Source: Chloroflexota bacterium
Lineage (GTDB): Bacteria; Chloroflexota; Anaerolineae; UBA4142
Reading direction: 5' to 3'
Length of the DNA stretch: 64,000 nt
Assembly: GCA_016215025.1 (NCBI GenBank)
Contig: JACRMI010000066.1
Location: 62,001-126,000, forward strand
Below, piece after piece: positions 54,294-62,803 of this stretch. A program made the translations under genes and the position numbers. Every line of letters begins with the position of its first letter. The stretch's first letter is position 1. The notes beneath the pieces are model-generated. The model did not search any database, was not told the DNA's origin, and worked only from the letters and a program-made list of their open reading frames with translations.

Positions 54294-55070
54294 TTATTGT
54301 TTTGTCCGCACCAACTTTTTCAACTGCGCCATCATCTGCCGCGCGCGGGCTTCTTGCTCGGCAAGCGTCGAAAGCCAGCGGTCAGAAGCCGTGTACGCAT
54401 CTTCGTCCGGCCGCGGTGTGTCGAGCGCCAGTCGCAGATTTTTCTTTTTGCCCTGATCGAGTTGCAGCAACATACGCAAGATCGCCATGGGGCTGTAGCC
54501 GGCTTGGCGCAGCATTTGAATCACGCGCAATCGATTGATCTCGGCTGTGCCGTAGAGTCGATAGCCACTGTGTTCATCGCGCGGGACGGAAATTAAGCCG
54601 TTGCGCTCCCAGTTGCGAATTGCGTCAATCGTTGCATGTAACAATTTTGCCGCCTCGCCGATTTTCAGCGGGCGGTGTTTTTTTTTGGCTGTCTTGCCAC
54701 TAGCCCAGCGTTCGAGCACGCGCGCTGCAGTTTCAGCTTCGGCACGTTCTTGCTTGACGATGACGAGATGCTGCTTGGCTAGCTTCAACGCTGCATCGAA
54801 ATCGCCGGTCGCGGTCTTTCTCGTCAGTGCCAGGGCAGAGCGTCGAATGTTTTGTCCGGGCCAAGGACCGTGCAGCGCCGTTCGCGCGATTTGAATTTGC
54901 GCGAGATGGATTGGCGAAAAGAGTCGATAACCGCTTGGGCTGCGCGGCACCGGCGAAATAAATCCCCACACTTCGTACAGACGAACCGTGTTGGGGTGGA
55001 TGCCAACGACTTTGGCAATGTCTGACGTGTGTAAAATCTGTGATGATGTAGTTCGTTTTGATCGCGGCAT
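54294..55070 (-). CDS. Twin MerR-type DNA-binding regulator
   Basis: 258 residues holding two MerR-like winged helices. First (about 12-75): LHTSDIAKVVGIHPNTVRLYEVWGFI and SGYRLFSPIHLAQIQIA. Second (about 135-200): LKIGEAAKLLHATIDAIRNWERNGLI and SGYRLYGTAEINRLRVI. The first domain is followed by a helical spacer with a basic stretch (KTAKKKHRP). MerR proteins usually have one such domain and bind as dimers; two in one chain allow binding of an operator as monomer. No ligand domain such as a GyrI-like or Cys-based one is visible. Its targets may be the neighbouring RibD-ABC operon or the GH31 gene; this is inference. Confidence 0.88.
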   Translation of the reverse strand: MPRSKRTTSSQILHTSDIAKVVGIHPNTVRLYEVWGFISPVPRSPSGYRLFSPIHLAQIQIARTALHGPWPGQNIRRSALALTRKTATGDFDAALKLAKQHLVIVKQERAEAETAARVLERWASGKTAKKKHRPLKIGEAAKLLHATIDAIRNWERNGLISVPRDEHSGYRLYGTAEINRLRVIQMLRQAGYSPMAILRMLLQLDQGKKKNLRLALDTPRPDEDAYTASDRWLSTLAEQEARARQMMAQLKKLVRTKQ

Positions 55071-55100
55071 TTAAATATCCTGGCAAGTGATTGCAAAAGA

Positions 55101-55129
55101 ATTATAACTCGATTCGGGTGTTCCACCAA
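55101..55129 (-). promoter_or_regulatory. Promoter of the twin-MerR gene
   Basis: On the minus strand TTGGTG (55124-55129), a 17-base spacer and TATAAT (55101-55106). Start of transcription is near 55094, leaving a short leader of about 24 bases. Confidence 0.7.
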
Positions 55130-55381
55130 TTCGCCTTCTATGAAGGGGAATTTCAGTTTTGGAGGCAACCTAACCTGCGAAGTGAGTTTCGCGCGCAGTA
55201 GACGTCGACTTCCAGTCGATGGCGTCGCATCTGCGCCTAGGGGCATCGGTTTGAAACCGACGCCTGTCAATCCCAAAACCTGCTCTGCAGGTTGGACTTG
55301 CTTCCATTGTAAAAAGAATCCTCCGTGAAAAAGGAAAAGCGTTATAATAGGACAACACAACTATTCGGAGAATAATTTTTC
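55130..55381. repeat. Gap with tandem short-loop hairpins before the GH31 gene
   Basis: No gene is visible. Hairpins: 55205-55219 (TCGACTTCCAGTCGA), 55244-55262 (centre CGGTTTGAAACCG) and 55277-55293 (AACCTGCTCTGCAGGTT). The last two are near-identical to hairpins at 2947-2967 and 2891-2907. A TATAAT at 55343-55348, with no good -35, may start the GH31 message. Confidence 0.6.
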
Positions 55382-57751
55382 ATGATGAATTCTTTTTCCC
55401 CTGTCGCCAACCCCGACGCAATTGTTCTCGCGCCGAACGTGCGCTTTACGATTTTCACCTCACGATTGATTCGGATCGAGTACAGCCCGACGAATCAGTT
55501 TGAGGATCATGCGAGCCAAGCATTTTGGTATCGCCAGCAGCCGGTGCCAAAGTTCCGAGTTGATAAAAACGGCAATACGACGACCATCACCACCGAGCAT
55601 TTGCGACTCAAGTACATCGATAGCCAATTGGGTTTCGATGCGCATACACTCTCCATCGAAATTTTCGCGACCAAGACGACTTGGCATTTTGGCGATCCGG
55701 GCAAGCGCGATAACTTGGGCGGTACCACGCGCACGCTCGATATGGCGGACGGCGAGGTGCGACTCGACCCAGGATTGATGTCGCGTGCCGGCTGGTCGGT
55801 GGTCGATGATTCAGCTAAGCTTGTTTTCAATGAAACCGGTTGGCTGATGAATCGCGCTCATCCATCGAATCAAGACATTTATTTTTTCGGCTATGGACAC
55901 GATTACAAAACAAGTTTGAGCGATTTTTGCAAGATCGCAGGCAAGACGCCGCTGATTCCGCGCTTTCTCCTTGGCAATTGGTGGAGCCGCTATTGGGCGT
56001 ACAGCGAACAAGACTTGATCGATGTGGTGAACGGTTTCAAAGAGCACGAGATTCCGCTTGCGGTGTGTGTTATCGATATGGACTGGCACATCACAGAGAC
56101 GAAAAATTTATCGACGGGATGGACGGGCTATACCTGGAATCGAAAACTCTTTCCTGACCCAAAAAGATTTCTCGATTGGTTGCACGCGCAAGGACTGAAG
56201 ACGACGCTGAACATTCACCCCGCCGAAGGCATTCACCCGCACGAAGAGCAGTACGAGCAAATGGCGCAAGTGATGGGTGTCGATCCAACGAGTCGCAATG
56301 CGGTCAGGTTCGACATCACCGATCCGCAATTCGCGCTGGCATATTTCGATATTCTGCATCATCCACTCGAAGAGATGGGCGTCGATTTCTGGTGGATCGA
56401 TTGGCAGCAGGGGACGCTCACACGCTTGCCCCATCTCGATCCATTGTGGTGGCTCAATCATTTGCACTATTACGATTCGGGACGCGACGGACGTAAACGA
56501 CCGTTTATCTTTTCGCGATGGGGTGGATACGGGAATCATCGTTACCCGATTGGATTTTCGGGCGACACATTCATCACGTGGGCATCGCTCGCGTTCCAGC
56601 CGCGCTTTACATCGACCGCTGCAAATGTTGGATACGGCTGGTGGAGCCACGATATCGGCGGACATCAGCAGGGCGTCGAAGAACCGGAATTGTTTGCGCG
56701 TTGGGTGCAGTTCGGTTTGTTCAGTCCGATCCTGCGTTTGCACAGCACGGCGAATCCGTACCACGACCGTCGTCCGTGGAGTCAGGATGCGGAAACATTT
56801 CGTATCACGCGCGATGCGATGCAACTGCGGCATGCGTTCATTCCGTACATTTATTCGATGGCATGGCGCAATCACTCGCAAGACCTGCCGCTCGTCACGC
56901 CGATGTATTGGGATCATCCCGACGACGACAATGCATACAATTGTCCGCAACAATACATGTTCGGCAGTGAACTCATCGCCGCGCCGATTACGACGCCGCT
57001 GGATGCCAACACGCGCATGGCGCGCCAAGATGTCTGGCTGCCCCGAGGCGATTGGTACAACTTTTTCGATGGTGAGTATATCGCGGGAGATCGCTGGTCT
57101 TCGACGTATGCGAAGCAAGACGAGATTCCGGTGTTTGCCAAAGCGGGAGCAATCGTGCCGCTTGCACCCCCAGTCAATTGGGGCGGACTCGGCAACCCGA
57201 ACGAGTTGACGATTCACATCTTTGCAGGTGCAGACAATCGATTTGAATTGTACGAAGATGACGGCGAAACGGTTGCGTATACCCAAGGTCAATACGCGCT
57301 CACGACGTTCACGCAAACCTGGGGTGGCAACAATCTGAAATTTTCAATTGAGCCAGCGCGCGGTGATACATCGTTCGTTCCATCGCCGCGCCAATATCGA
57401 TTGGTTTTTCATGGCGTAAAATCTCCAGCACACATCGACATCTCCAGCACCGACATTGTTACGTCTTATGACGAACCGTCCGCGAGTCTTACAGTTGATG
57501 GAATTTCGATTACCCCCAAAGATTCAGTGACCATCACGCTCACAACACCCAGCAACACACTGCTTTCGCGCCGCGACCGCCGCATCGAAAAATGTCGCAA
57601 GATGTTGCGTACGTTCAAGATGCAATCGGGCTTGAAACTCAGAATCGATTGCGACTTGGAAAAGATTTTGCATGACCCTGGCTTGTTGCATGGCTATGGC
57701 ATCTACATGAAAGACGCGCATCTTGCTGCGTTGAAGAGCGTGGTTTCGTAG
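55382..57751 (+). CDS. Glycoside hydrolase family 31 alpha-glycosidase
   Basis: 789 residues without a signal peptide, so probably cytoplasmic. It shows the GH31 order: beta-sandwich (residues 1-190), then the TIM-barrel from about 195 with FLLGNWWSRYWAYSEQDL, IDMDWHITE, the nucleophile Asp in FWWIDWQQG, the acid/base Asp in GFSGDTFITWASL, and GGHQQGVEEPELFARW. After the barrel come two beta domains and a C-terminal helical extension of about 90 residues (from RRDRRIEKC on) that most GH31 lack. Substrates are alpha-linked glucosides or xylosides. ATG at 55382 or 55385 follows GGAG; neighbours give no sugar hint. Confidence 0.92.
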   Translation: MMNSFSPVANPDAIVLAPNVRFTIFTSRLIRIEYSPTNQFEDHASQAFWYRQQPVPKFRVDKNGNTTTITTEHLRLKYIDSQLGFDAHTLSIEIFATKTTWHFGDPGKRDNLGGTTRTLDMADGEVRLDPGLMSRAGWSVVDDSAKLVFNETGWLMNRAHPSNQDIYFFGYGHDYKTSLSDFCKIAGKTPLIPRFLLGNWWSRYWAYSEQDLIDVVNGFKEHEIPLAVCVIDMDWHITETKNLSTGWTGYTWNRKLFPDPKRFLDWLHAQGLKTTLNIHPAEGIHPHEEQYEQMAQVMGVDPTSRNAVRFDITDPQFALAYFDILHHPLEEMGVDFWWIDWQQGTLTRLPHLDPLWWLNHLHYYDSGRDGRKRPFIFSRWGGYGNHRYPIGFSGDTFITWASLAFQPRFTSTAANVGYGWWSHDIGGHQQGVEEPELFARWVQFGLFSPILRLHSTANPYHDRRPWSQDAETFRITRDAMQLRHAFIPYIYSMAWRNHSQDLPLVTPMYWDHPDDDNAYNCPQQYMFGSELIAAPITTPLDANTRMARQDVWLPRGDWYNFFDGEYIAGDRWSSTYAKQDEIPVFAKAGAIVPLAPPVNWGGLGNPNELTIHIFAGADNRFELYEDDGETVAYTQGQYALTTFTQTWGGNNLKFSIEPARGDTSFVPSPRQYRLVFHGVKSPAHIDISSTDIVTSYDEPSASLTVDGISITPKDSVTITLTTPSNTLLSRRDRRIEKCRKMLRTFKMQSGLKLRIDCDLEKILHDPGLLHGYGIYMKDAHLAALKSVVS

Positions 57752-57813
57752 GGGCGACTCTGCGTGGTCGCCCTGTGATCGTTCAAATGGGTCGCCACAT
57801 AGGGCGACCCCTA
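57748..57813. repeat. GTAGGGGCGACC-ended hairpin repeat
   Basis: Starts GTAGGGGCGACTC and ends GGGCGACCCCTAC, with GGTCGCCCT and GGGTCGCC inside. It overlaps the last codons of the GH31 gene. Confidence 0.75.
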
Positions 57814-57815
57814 CC

Positions 57816-57843
57816 TTGTCATTCCTCGCCGTTCCGTTATAAT
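57816..57843 (+). promoter_or_regulatory. Promoter of the DUF1361 gene
   Basis: TTGTCA (57816-57821), 16 bases, TATAAT (57838-57843). Its transcript would include the hairpin at 57851-57914 in the leader. Confidence 0.65.
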
Positions 57844-57850
57844 CAGACAA

Positions 57851-57914
57851 GTAGGGCAAATTTCCAATTTGCCCATCCCGCTATACTTTTCGACAAATTG
57901 GATATTTGCCCTAC
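57851..57914. repeat. GTAGGGCAAAT-ended hairpin repeat
   Basis: GTAGGGCAAATTTCCAATTTG at the left and CAAATTGGATATTTGCCCTAC at the right are inverted copies. Ends share GTAGGG/CCCTAC with the repeat at 57748, so the two are probably related. It lies directly before the ribosome site AGGAGG of the DUF1361 gene. Confidence 0.75.
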
Positions 57915-57933
57915 ATTTTCCAGGAGGAAAACA

Positions 57934-58623
57934 ATGGTCAACGACCTCCGCCGCATCCATCGCTTTTGTGTCAACCACTTGGTCTATCCGCTCGTGCTGT
58001 CGAGTCTGCTTGCGTGTATGCTCTTTGCAGCCCGCGTGGTGTTTAGCGAACGTTGGACGTATCGGTTTCTGATGTGGAACCTTTTTCTCGCATGGATTCC
58101 GTACTTGTGCAGCGAGTTGGTCGCGTTACTGCATCAGCGCTTTCCGCGCGCGTGGTGGCTCATCCTAGTCCCCAGTTTCCTCTGGCTAATCTTTTTGCCC
58201 AACGCGCCTTACATCATCACCGATTGGTGGCATCTCGACGAACGCGCGCCGGTACCAACGTGGTACGATATTGGAATGCTGGCGATGTTTGCTTGGTCGG
58301 GATTATTCCTTGGGGTTGCCTCGTTGAATCGCATGCAGAAGATCATTCGAGAATATGCGGGTCGAATTGTGAGCTGGCTCTTTGTGTTCAGCACCATCGC
58401 CGCGTGCGGCTTGGGAATCTATCTCGGTCGATTCTTGCGTTGGAATAGTTGGGACTTGTTCTCGCAGCCGTGGGAAATCATCGCCGATGTGACGGAACGT
58501 TTTGCGCATCCTCGCCAAAATCCCGGCGCAATTGGTTTTACGGTTCTCTTCGCCATGTTCTTTTTCGTTTGCTACCTCACGTTCATTTCGATGGAGCATC
58601 GGCAAGAAGAACGAATCCAATAA
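57934..58623 (+). CDS. DUF1361 integral membrane protein
   Basis: 229 residues with seven likely helices. DUF1361 signature points: FLMWNLFLAWIPYLCSEL, WLIFLPNAPYIITDWWHL, GLFLGVASLNRMQ, and GIYLGRFLRWNSWDLF. The family's role is unknown. The ATG at 57934 follows AGGAGG. A decayed copy of its last 31 codons is found at 62569-62661. A strong terminator follows at 58645. Confidence 0.9.
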   Translation: MVNDLRRIHRFCVNHLVYPLVLSSLLACMLFAARVVFSERWTYRFLMWNLFLAWIPYLCSELVALLHQRFPRAWWLILVPSFLWLIFLPNAPYIITDWWHLDERAPVPTWYDIGMLAMFAWSGLFLGVASLNRMQKIIREYAGRIVSWLFVFSTIAACGLGIYLGRFLRWNSWDLFSQPWEIIADVTERFAHPRQNPGAIGFTVLFAMFFFVCYLTFISMEHRQEERIQ

Positions 58624-58644
58624 ATTGGAAATCAATTACCATTG

Positions 58645-58694
58645 ACCGAAACGTGCGACGTGCCTCGCAAGGGGCGTCGCACGTTTCGGTTTAT
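58645..58694 (+). terminator. Terminator of the DUF1361 gene
   Basis: ACCGAAACGTGCGACG (58645-58660) is perfectly complementary to CGTCGCACGTTTCGGT (58675-58690), followed by TTATCGTTT. This hairpin is missing from the copy of the segment at 62569-62735. Confidence 0.8.
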
Positions 58695-58733
58695 CGTTTA
58701 GGACGCATTGTCGAAAAATTTCCCAAAAGGCAG

Positions 58734-58762
58734 TTGACAACGCCGTACGTCCCATGTAAGAT
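58734..58762 (+). promoter_or_regulatory. Promoter of the STAND-LuxR gene (copy A)
   Basis: TTGACA (58734-58739), 17 bases, TAAGAT (58757-58762). The flanks, AGGCAG before it and GCGGCGCATTATCGGTTGAG behind it, are found again around the promoter at 62682-62710. Confidence 0.85.
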
Positions 58763-58823
58763 TCAGCGCATTATTATGCGGCGCATTATCGGTTGAGGTT
58801 CGGATGTTCCTAGGAGAAACAGG

Positions 58824-61268
58824 ATGCCGACAAACAGCTTGCCCATCCCCTTGACCCGTTTCATCGGGCGCAAAAAAGAAATCGCAGCGATCAATCACCT
58901 GATCGAGCAAACGCGTCTGCTCACCTTGACTGGCTCAGGCGGTTGTGGCAAGACGCGACTGGCAATCCAAGTTGCCACTGATTTGGACGATACCTTTTCT
59001 GACGGCATCGGATTTGTCGATTTGACGCCGCTTGCCGATGCAATGCTCGTTCCCCAAATCGTTGCGTCTGTCTTCGATTTGGGGCAAGCTGGAACGCTTG
59101 CGCCGATTGATCTTCTCAAGAATTTTCTCCGCGCCCAAAATCTACTCATTGTGTTGGACAATTGCGAGCATTTGATTCATGCCTCTGCGCAGTTAGCTGA
59201 ATCGTTGTTGACCCACTGTCCTGACCTGAAAATCCTGGCGACGAGTCGCGAGGCATTGAACGTCTCCGGTGAGATCACGTTTCGCGTGCCGTCGCTTGCG
59301 CACCCTCATCAACAACAATTACCCCCACTCGAATCCTTCGCCAAGTTTGAGGCGATTCGCTTGTTCACCGAACGCGCCCAAGCCGCGAATCCCGATTTCG
59401 AACTGACGAATACAAATGCGCCCGCCATCGCTCAAATCTGTCAACGTCTGGATGGCATCCCGCTTGCGATTGAACTTGCGGCTGCGCGTGTCAAGATGTT
59501 AGCGGTTGAACAAATTGCTGCGCGACTCGATGCTCGCTTTCACCTACTGACTTTGGGCAGTCGGACGGCGCCCACCCGTCAACAAACTTTGCGCGCGGCG
59601 ATGGACTGGAGTTGTGCGTTGTTGTCGGCCCCAGAGCAAGGCGCGCTGAATCGAATATCCGTGTTTATGGGCGGATGGACGCTCGATGCGATCGAAGCAG
59701 TTGGTGCAAACTCATCCGATGTTTTGGATTTGTTATCGCGTTTGGTAGACAAATCCCTTGTCATTGTCGAAATGCGCGATGGGCGGATGCGTTATCGAAT
59801 GTTGGAAACGATCCGTCAGTACGCATCGGAGAAATTGATCGAATCCGGTGAAGCCGAGAGTGCGCGTAATCGTCATCTGGATTTTTTTCTTCATCTGGCA
59901 GAGGAGGCAACCCTCAATCTGGTCGGTCCTAATCCAGTAAAATGGCTCCAACGATTGGACAGTGAGTACGACAATGTACGTGTTGCCTTGCGGACGGCGG
60001 TGGAGTGCAAGAAAATCGACCAGGGGTTACGTTTGGTATGCGCATTGGGAGAGTTCTGGGAAGCGCGCGGATTTTTTAGCGAGGGGCGCGCACTTGCCAC
60101 TCTTTTTCTCTCTTCAACCAATGAAATCGATTCGCGCACAAAATCGATTCGCGCGCACGTGTTTTTTCATGTGGGTTGGCTAGCCATGCTTCAGAACGAT
60201 TATGCCACTGGAGATTCGTTGATGCAGCAGAGCATCTCACTCTGTCAAGAGTTAGGCGATAATACGGGAATCGCCCGCGCGCTAGTGGCTATGAGCTTTG
60301 CCGCGCTCAATCACGGAGACTCAGACTTGGCGCGTTCATTGATCGACAAGGCGCTCGCACTTTTGACGCCGCAAGGAGAAAAGCACACTCTGGCTCAAGC
60401 TCTTAACATCCAAGGAATAGTTTTACGCGAGCAAGGTGATTATGCGGCGGCACGCGCATCTATGGATGAGTCTTTGGCGCTGCGGCGCGCACTTGGCGAT
60501 AAGAGGTCCATTGCCAAGTCTTTGAACGATATTGGCGCGACGGCGTACGTGCAGGGCGATCCAAGTGCCGAGTCGTTGTTGGAGGCAAGTCTCACACTGC
60601 GTCAGGAATTGGCGGATCAATTTGGTATTCCACGTTCTCTGCACGATCTGGGAGCCGTCGCCTTGAGCCGCGGCGACCTAACACGAGCGCAAATGTGTTA
60701 TTCTCAGGCACTGGCGCTCTTTCGCGATCAGGGAGACAAGCGGAATGCGATCAAATGTTTGGAGGGTCTCGCCGGTGTCGCCGCAGCAAATAACCAAGTT
60801 GCGCAAGCGGCGCAACTTTTCGGGATGGCGGAAGCTGCGCGCGAAATGATTGGCGTTCCCATGCCAAAGACTTGGCACGCGAACTATGATCGCGCGCTGG
60901 CGATTGTCCGCCAGCGACTCGACAATGCAACTCTCGCCTCAGTGTGGGCGAAAGGGCGCACCATCTCGTTTGAGCAAGCTATCGAGTATGCGTTGGCTGA
61001 AGTCAAAATTCCAGATGCGACAGATGTGCCCTCACCCCGCCAAGCGGCGAAAGAAAAATTTGGTGGATTGACCGCGCGCGAACGCGAGGTGGCGATATTG
61101 ATCGCGCAGGGCAAATCGAATCGCGACATTGCGGCGACGTTTGTGTTGAGTGAACGGACCGTTGAGGGGTACGTCAGCAGTATTCTCAACAAGCTCGGCT
61201 TTAATACGCGCGCGCAGATCGCTGCGTGGGTGGCCGAAAAAGGTTTATTTAAAAGCGACAAATCCTAG
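58824..61268 (+). CDS. STAND ATPase - TPR - LuxR-type regulator
   Basis: 814 residues. N-terminal NB-ARC-like ATPase (LTGSGGCGKTRLAIQVA as P-loop; VLDNCEHLIHA as Walker B; SREALNVSGE; RLDGIPLAIELAAARVKML). From about 390 to 690 helical TPR repeats (for example LAQALNIQGIVLREQGDYAAAR, and ARSLHDLG-like units). The C-terminal LuxR helix-turn-helix reads LTAREREVAILIAQGKSNRDIA and SERTVEGYVSSILNKLGF. Such proteins bind a signal in the TPR part, then oligomerise and activate genes. It starts 62 bases after promoter A; the same promoter stands before the DUF4242-cyclase gene. Confidence 0.92.
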   Translation: MPTNSLPIPLTRFIGRKKEIAAINHLIEQTRLLTLTGSGGCGKTRLAIQVATDLDDTFSDGIGFVDLTPLADAMLVPQIVASVFDLGQAGTLAPIDLLKNFLRAQNLLIVLDNCEHLIHASAQLAESLLTHCPDLKILATSREALNVSGEITFRVPSLAHPHQQQLPPLESFAKFEAIRLFTERAQAANPDFELTNTNAPAIAQICQRLDGIPLAIELAAARVKMLAVEQIAARLDARFHLLTLGSRTAPTRQQTLRAAMDWSCALLSAPEQGALNRISVFMGGWTLDAIEAVGANSSDVLDLLSRLVDKSLVIVEMRDGRMRYRMLETIRQYASEKLIESGEAESARNRHLDFFLHLAEEATLNLVGPNPVKWLQRLDSEYDNVRVALRTAVECKKIDQGLRLVCALGEFWEARGFFSEGRALATLFLSSTNEIDSRTKSIRAHVFFHVGWLAMLQNDYATGDSLMQQSISLCQELGDNTGIARALVAMSFAALNHGDSDLARSLIDKALALLTPQGEKHTLAQALNIQGIVLREQGDYAAARASMDESLALRRALGDKRSIAKSLNDIGATAYVQGDPSAESLLEASLTLRQELADQFGIPRSLHDLGAVALSRGDLTRAQMCYSQALALFRDQGDKRNAIKCLEGLAGVAAANNQVAQAAQLFGMAEAAREMIGVPMPKTWHANYDRALAIVRQRLDNATLASVWAKGRTISFEQAIEYALAEVKIPDATDVPSPRQAAKEKFGGLTAREREVAILIAQGKSNRDIAATFVLSERTVEGYVSSILNKLGFNTRAQIAAWVAEKGLFKSDKS

Positions 61269-61297
61269 TCATCATCAATCGAAGATCTGTCCACGAT

Positions 61298-61327
61298 AAT
61301 CCCGCAGAACTCTGCGGGATTTGTATT
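61298..61327 (+). terminator. Terminator of the STAND-LuxR gene
   Basis: AATCCCGCAGA (61298-61308) and TCTGCGGGATT (61311-61321) are perfectly complementary, with TTGTATTCTT after. It lies 30 bases past the stop. Confidence 0.85.
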
Positions 61328-61447
61328 CTTCAAAATCCCCGTACTGGCATGACTTTGATAGCGTACTTTCCACGTATTTTTTCATCGCCCTGTCTGCTTT
61401 AATGGCATCGACGTTGAATAAGGATTCACCTTTCTCAAGGAGCTGCT

Positions 61448-62143
61448 ATGAAAACAGACTTGGCTCGTCGCTCAAGCAATCAGAACGTGGGCATTTTCGT
61501 AATCGTTGGGTTAATTATCGTCGGTGCGACCGCGTTTGCCGCGGTTCCATTCTCGACGCCGCAACCTGATGGGTTGACCGGTATTACCTTCGCAAATTCA
61601 GTTACGGACGCTGATCGTATGTATCTGCAAACGAGTCTCCAGTTGTTGCAAGATAATTTACCAGAATGGTACGATTACGTTATCCAAACTAAACCGTTCG
61701 CCCTATCCGTTGGTAACACTACAGATTCAGATTGGGTCGCCGCCGAAGCGGTCTGTTGCGATGAACGCGGCAATGGTTTCATCACGTTTGAGGATCATTT
61801 CGATCGGGTGGCAACTAGTGATTCAAGCGATCAAACAACCGAAGCGAATCGAATAGCATTTTCAAGTATGCTCATCCACGAACTGACGCATCTGCGCGAC
61901 TATCGCGCCGGTCACATGCCGGCAAGAATGGATGCCGCGACATGCATTACGAGTGAAGGTGCGGCATATGCCAAAGAGTTTGAATTCAAACGCGCCGTCG
62001 TAAAAACACGATTCAGCGACATGCGTTCGGGTGAACTCTATCGTCAGGCGGCAGAAAAACAACTTGTCGATGACGAAGAGCAGTTCAACACGAACTTTTG
62101 GAAACTGTATTGCATACTCACTCACTTTAATATTGGGGATTAG
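61448..62143 (+). CDS. Anchored or secreted HExxH protein, putative zinc metallopeptidase
   Basis: 231 residues; no family I can name with certainty. A signal/anchor helix lies at about 14-34 (VGIFVIVGLIIVGATAFAAV). The zinc motif is HELTHLRDYRAGH at about residues 139-151, in which H-E-x-x-H is followed by a further His; the acidic third ligand may be E171 or near (ITSEGAAYAKEFEF). Cysteines AVCCDE and TCITSE may form disulfides. A good ribosome site AAGGAG precedes the ATG. It lies alone between regulator genes; no inhibitor or target is seen. Confidence 0.72.
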   Translation: MKTDLARRSSNQNVGIFVIVGLIIVGATAFAAVPFSTPQPDGLTGITFANSVTDADRMYLQTSLQLLQDNLPEWYDYVIQTKPFALSVGNTTDSDWVAAEAVCCDERGNGFITFEDHFDRVATSDSSDQTTEANRIAFSSMLIHELTHLRDYRAGHMPARMDAATCITSEGAAYAKEFEFKRAVVKTRFSDMRSGELYRQAAEKQLVDDEEQFNTNFWKLYCILTHFNIGD

Positions 62144-62271
62144 TAGAATCTCAATACCCGTACTCGATCTATAAAACACCATTTCTTCCACGTTATGTGG
62201 TTCGCAAGTTTCTGGTCTAATAATGGCACTGATCGAAAAAATATCATTTACCCCCAAGGAGGAAAAATCAA

Positions 62272-62523
62272 ATGCCACTCTATTTGGATGTCCACAGTCA
62301 CGTCGAAGGACTGACTGTCGATGCCGCCAAAGGCGCACATGCACACGACGGTCATGTGCAAGTAAAGCATGGCGTCAAGTATCTCAAATATTGGTTTAAC
62401 GAGACGATGGGTAAGGTGTTTTGCCTAGGCGAAGCACCGAACAAAGAAGCGGCGATAGCGGTGCATCGTGAATCACACGGGCTGGTTGCCGATGACATAG
62501 TCGAGGTCCAAGAGGGCGAATAA
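62272..62523 (+). CDS. DUF4242 small protein
   Basis: 83 residues: MPLYLDVHSHVEGLTVDA, KHGVKYLKYWFNETMGKVFCL, APNKEAAIAVHRESHGLV. DUF4242 has a ferredoxin-like barrel fold, and one member from Streptomyces has been described as a nickel-binding protein. Its many His residues (positions 8, 10, 24, 26, 29 and others) would fit metal binding here. A perfect AGGAGG lies ten bases before the ATG. The N-terminal 80 residues of the cyclase encoded 280 bases downstream are a paralogue. Confidence 0.88.
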   Translation: MPLYLDVHSHVEGLTVDAAKGAHAHDGHVQVKHGVKYLKYWFNETMGKVFCLGEAPNKEAAIAVHRESHGLVADDIVEVQEGE

Positions 62524-62568
62524 CGCGGAGTGTGAGCCGGAGAAAATATTTCTCGGGCTTTAATAGAA

Positions 62569-62661
62569 CGATTCGCGCATCCGCGCCAAAATCCCGGCGC
62601 AATCGGCTTTACAATTCTCTTCGCCATGTTCTTTTGTGTCTGCTACCTCACCTTTTATTGA
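62569..62661 (+). pseudogene. Remnant of a DUF1361 gene (last 31 codons)
   Basis: This stretch codes RFAHPRQNPGAIGFTILFA and MFFCVCYLTFY then TGA, nearly the same as the C-terminal part of the DUF1361 protein (58493-58590), with mostly third-base changes. No start or upstream part is present. It is followed by the copied promoter at 62682. The bias toward silent changes suggests the lost copy was an active gene for a time after duplication. Confidence 0.85.
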
Positions 62662-62681
62662 TCGAATTATCGTGGAGGCAG

Positions 62682-62710
62682 TTGACAACGCTGGGCGTCC
62701 CATGTAAGAT
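62682..62710 (+). promoter_or_regulatory. Promoter of the DUF4242-cyclase gene (copy B)
   Basis: TTGACA (62682-62687), 17 bases, TAAGAT (62705-62710), with the same flanks as promoter A at 58734. The spacer CGTCCCATG end is identical too. Leader to the start codon is about 88 bases. Confidence 0.85.
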
Positions 62711-62803
62711 GCGGCGCATTATCGGTTGAGGTCTGAGTTCCTTTCAAGCAGGTAATGCTCGTGGCAAAGCCCTTCGCAACGCAAACGAGAGGAGACGATC
62801 GCT

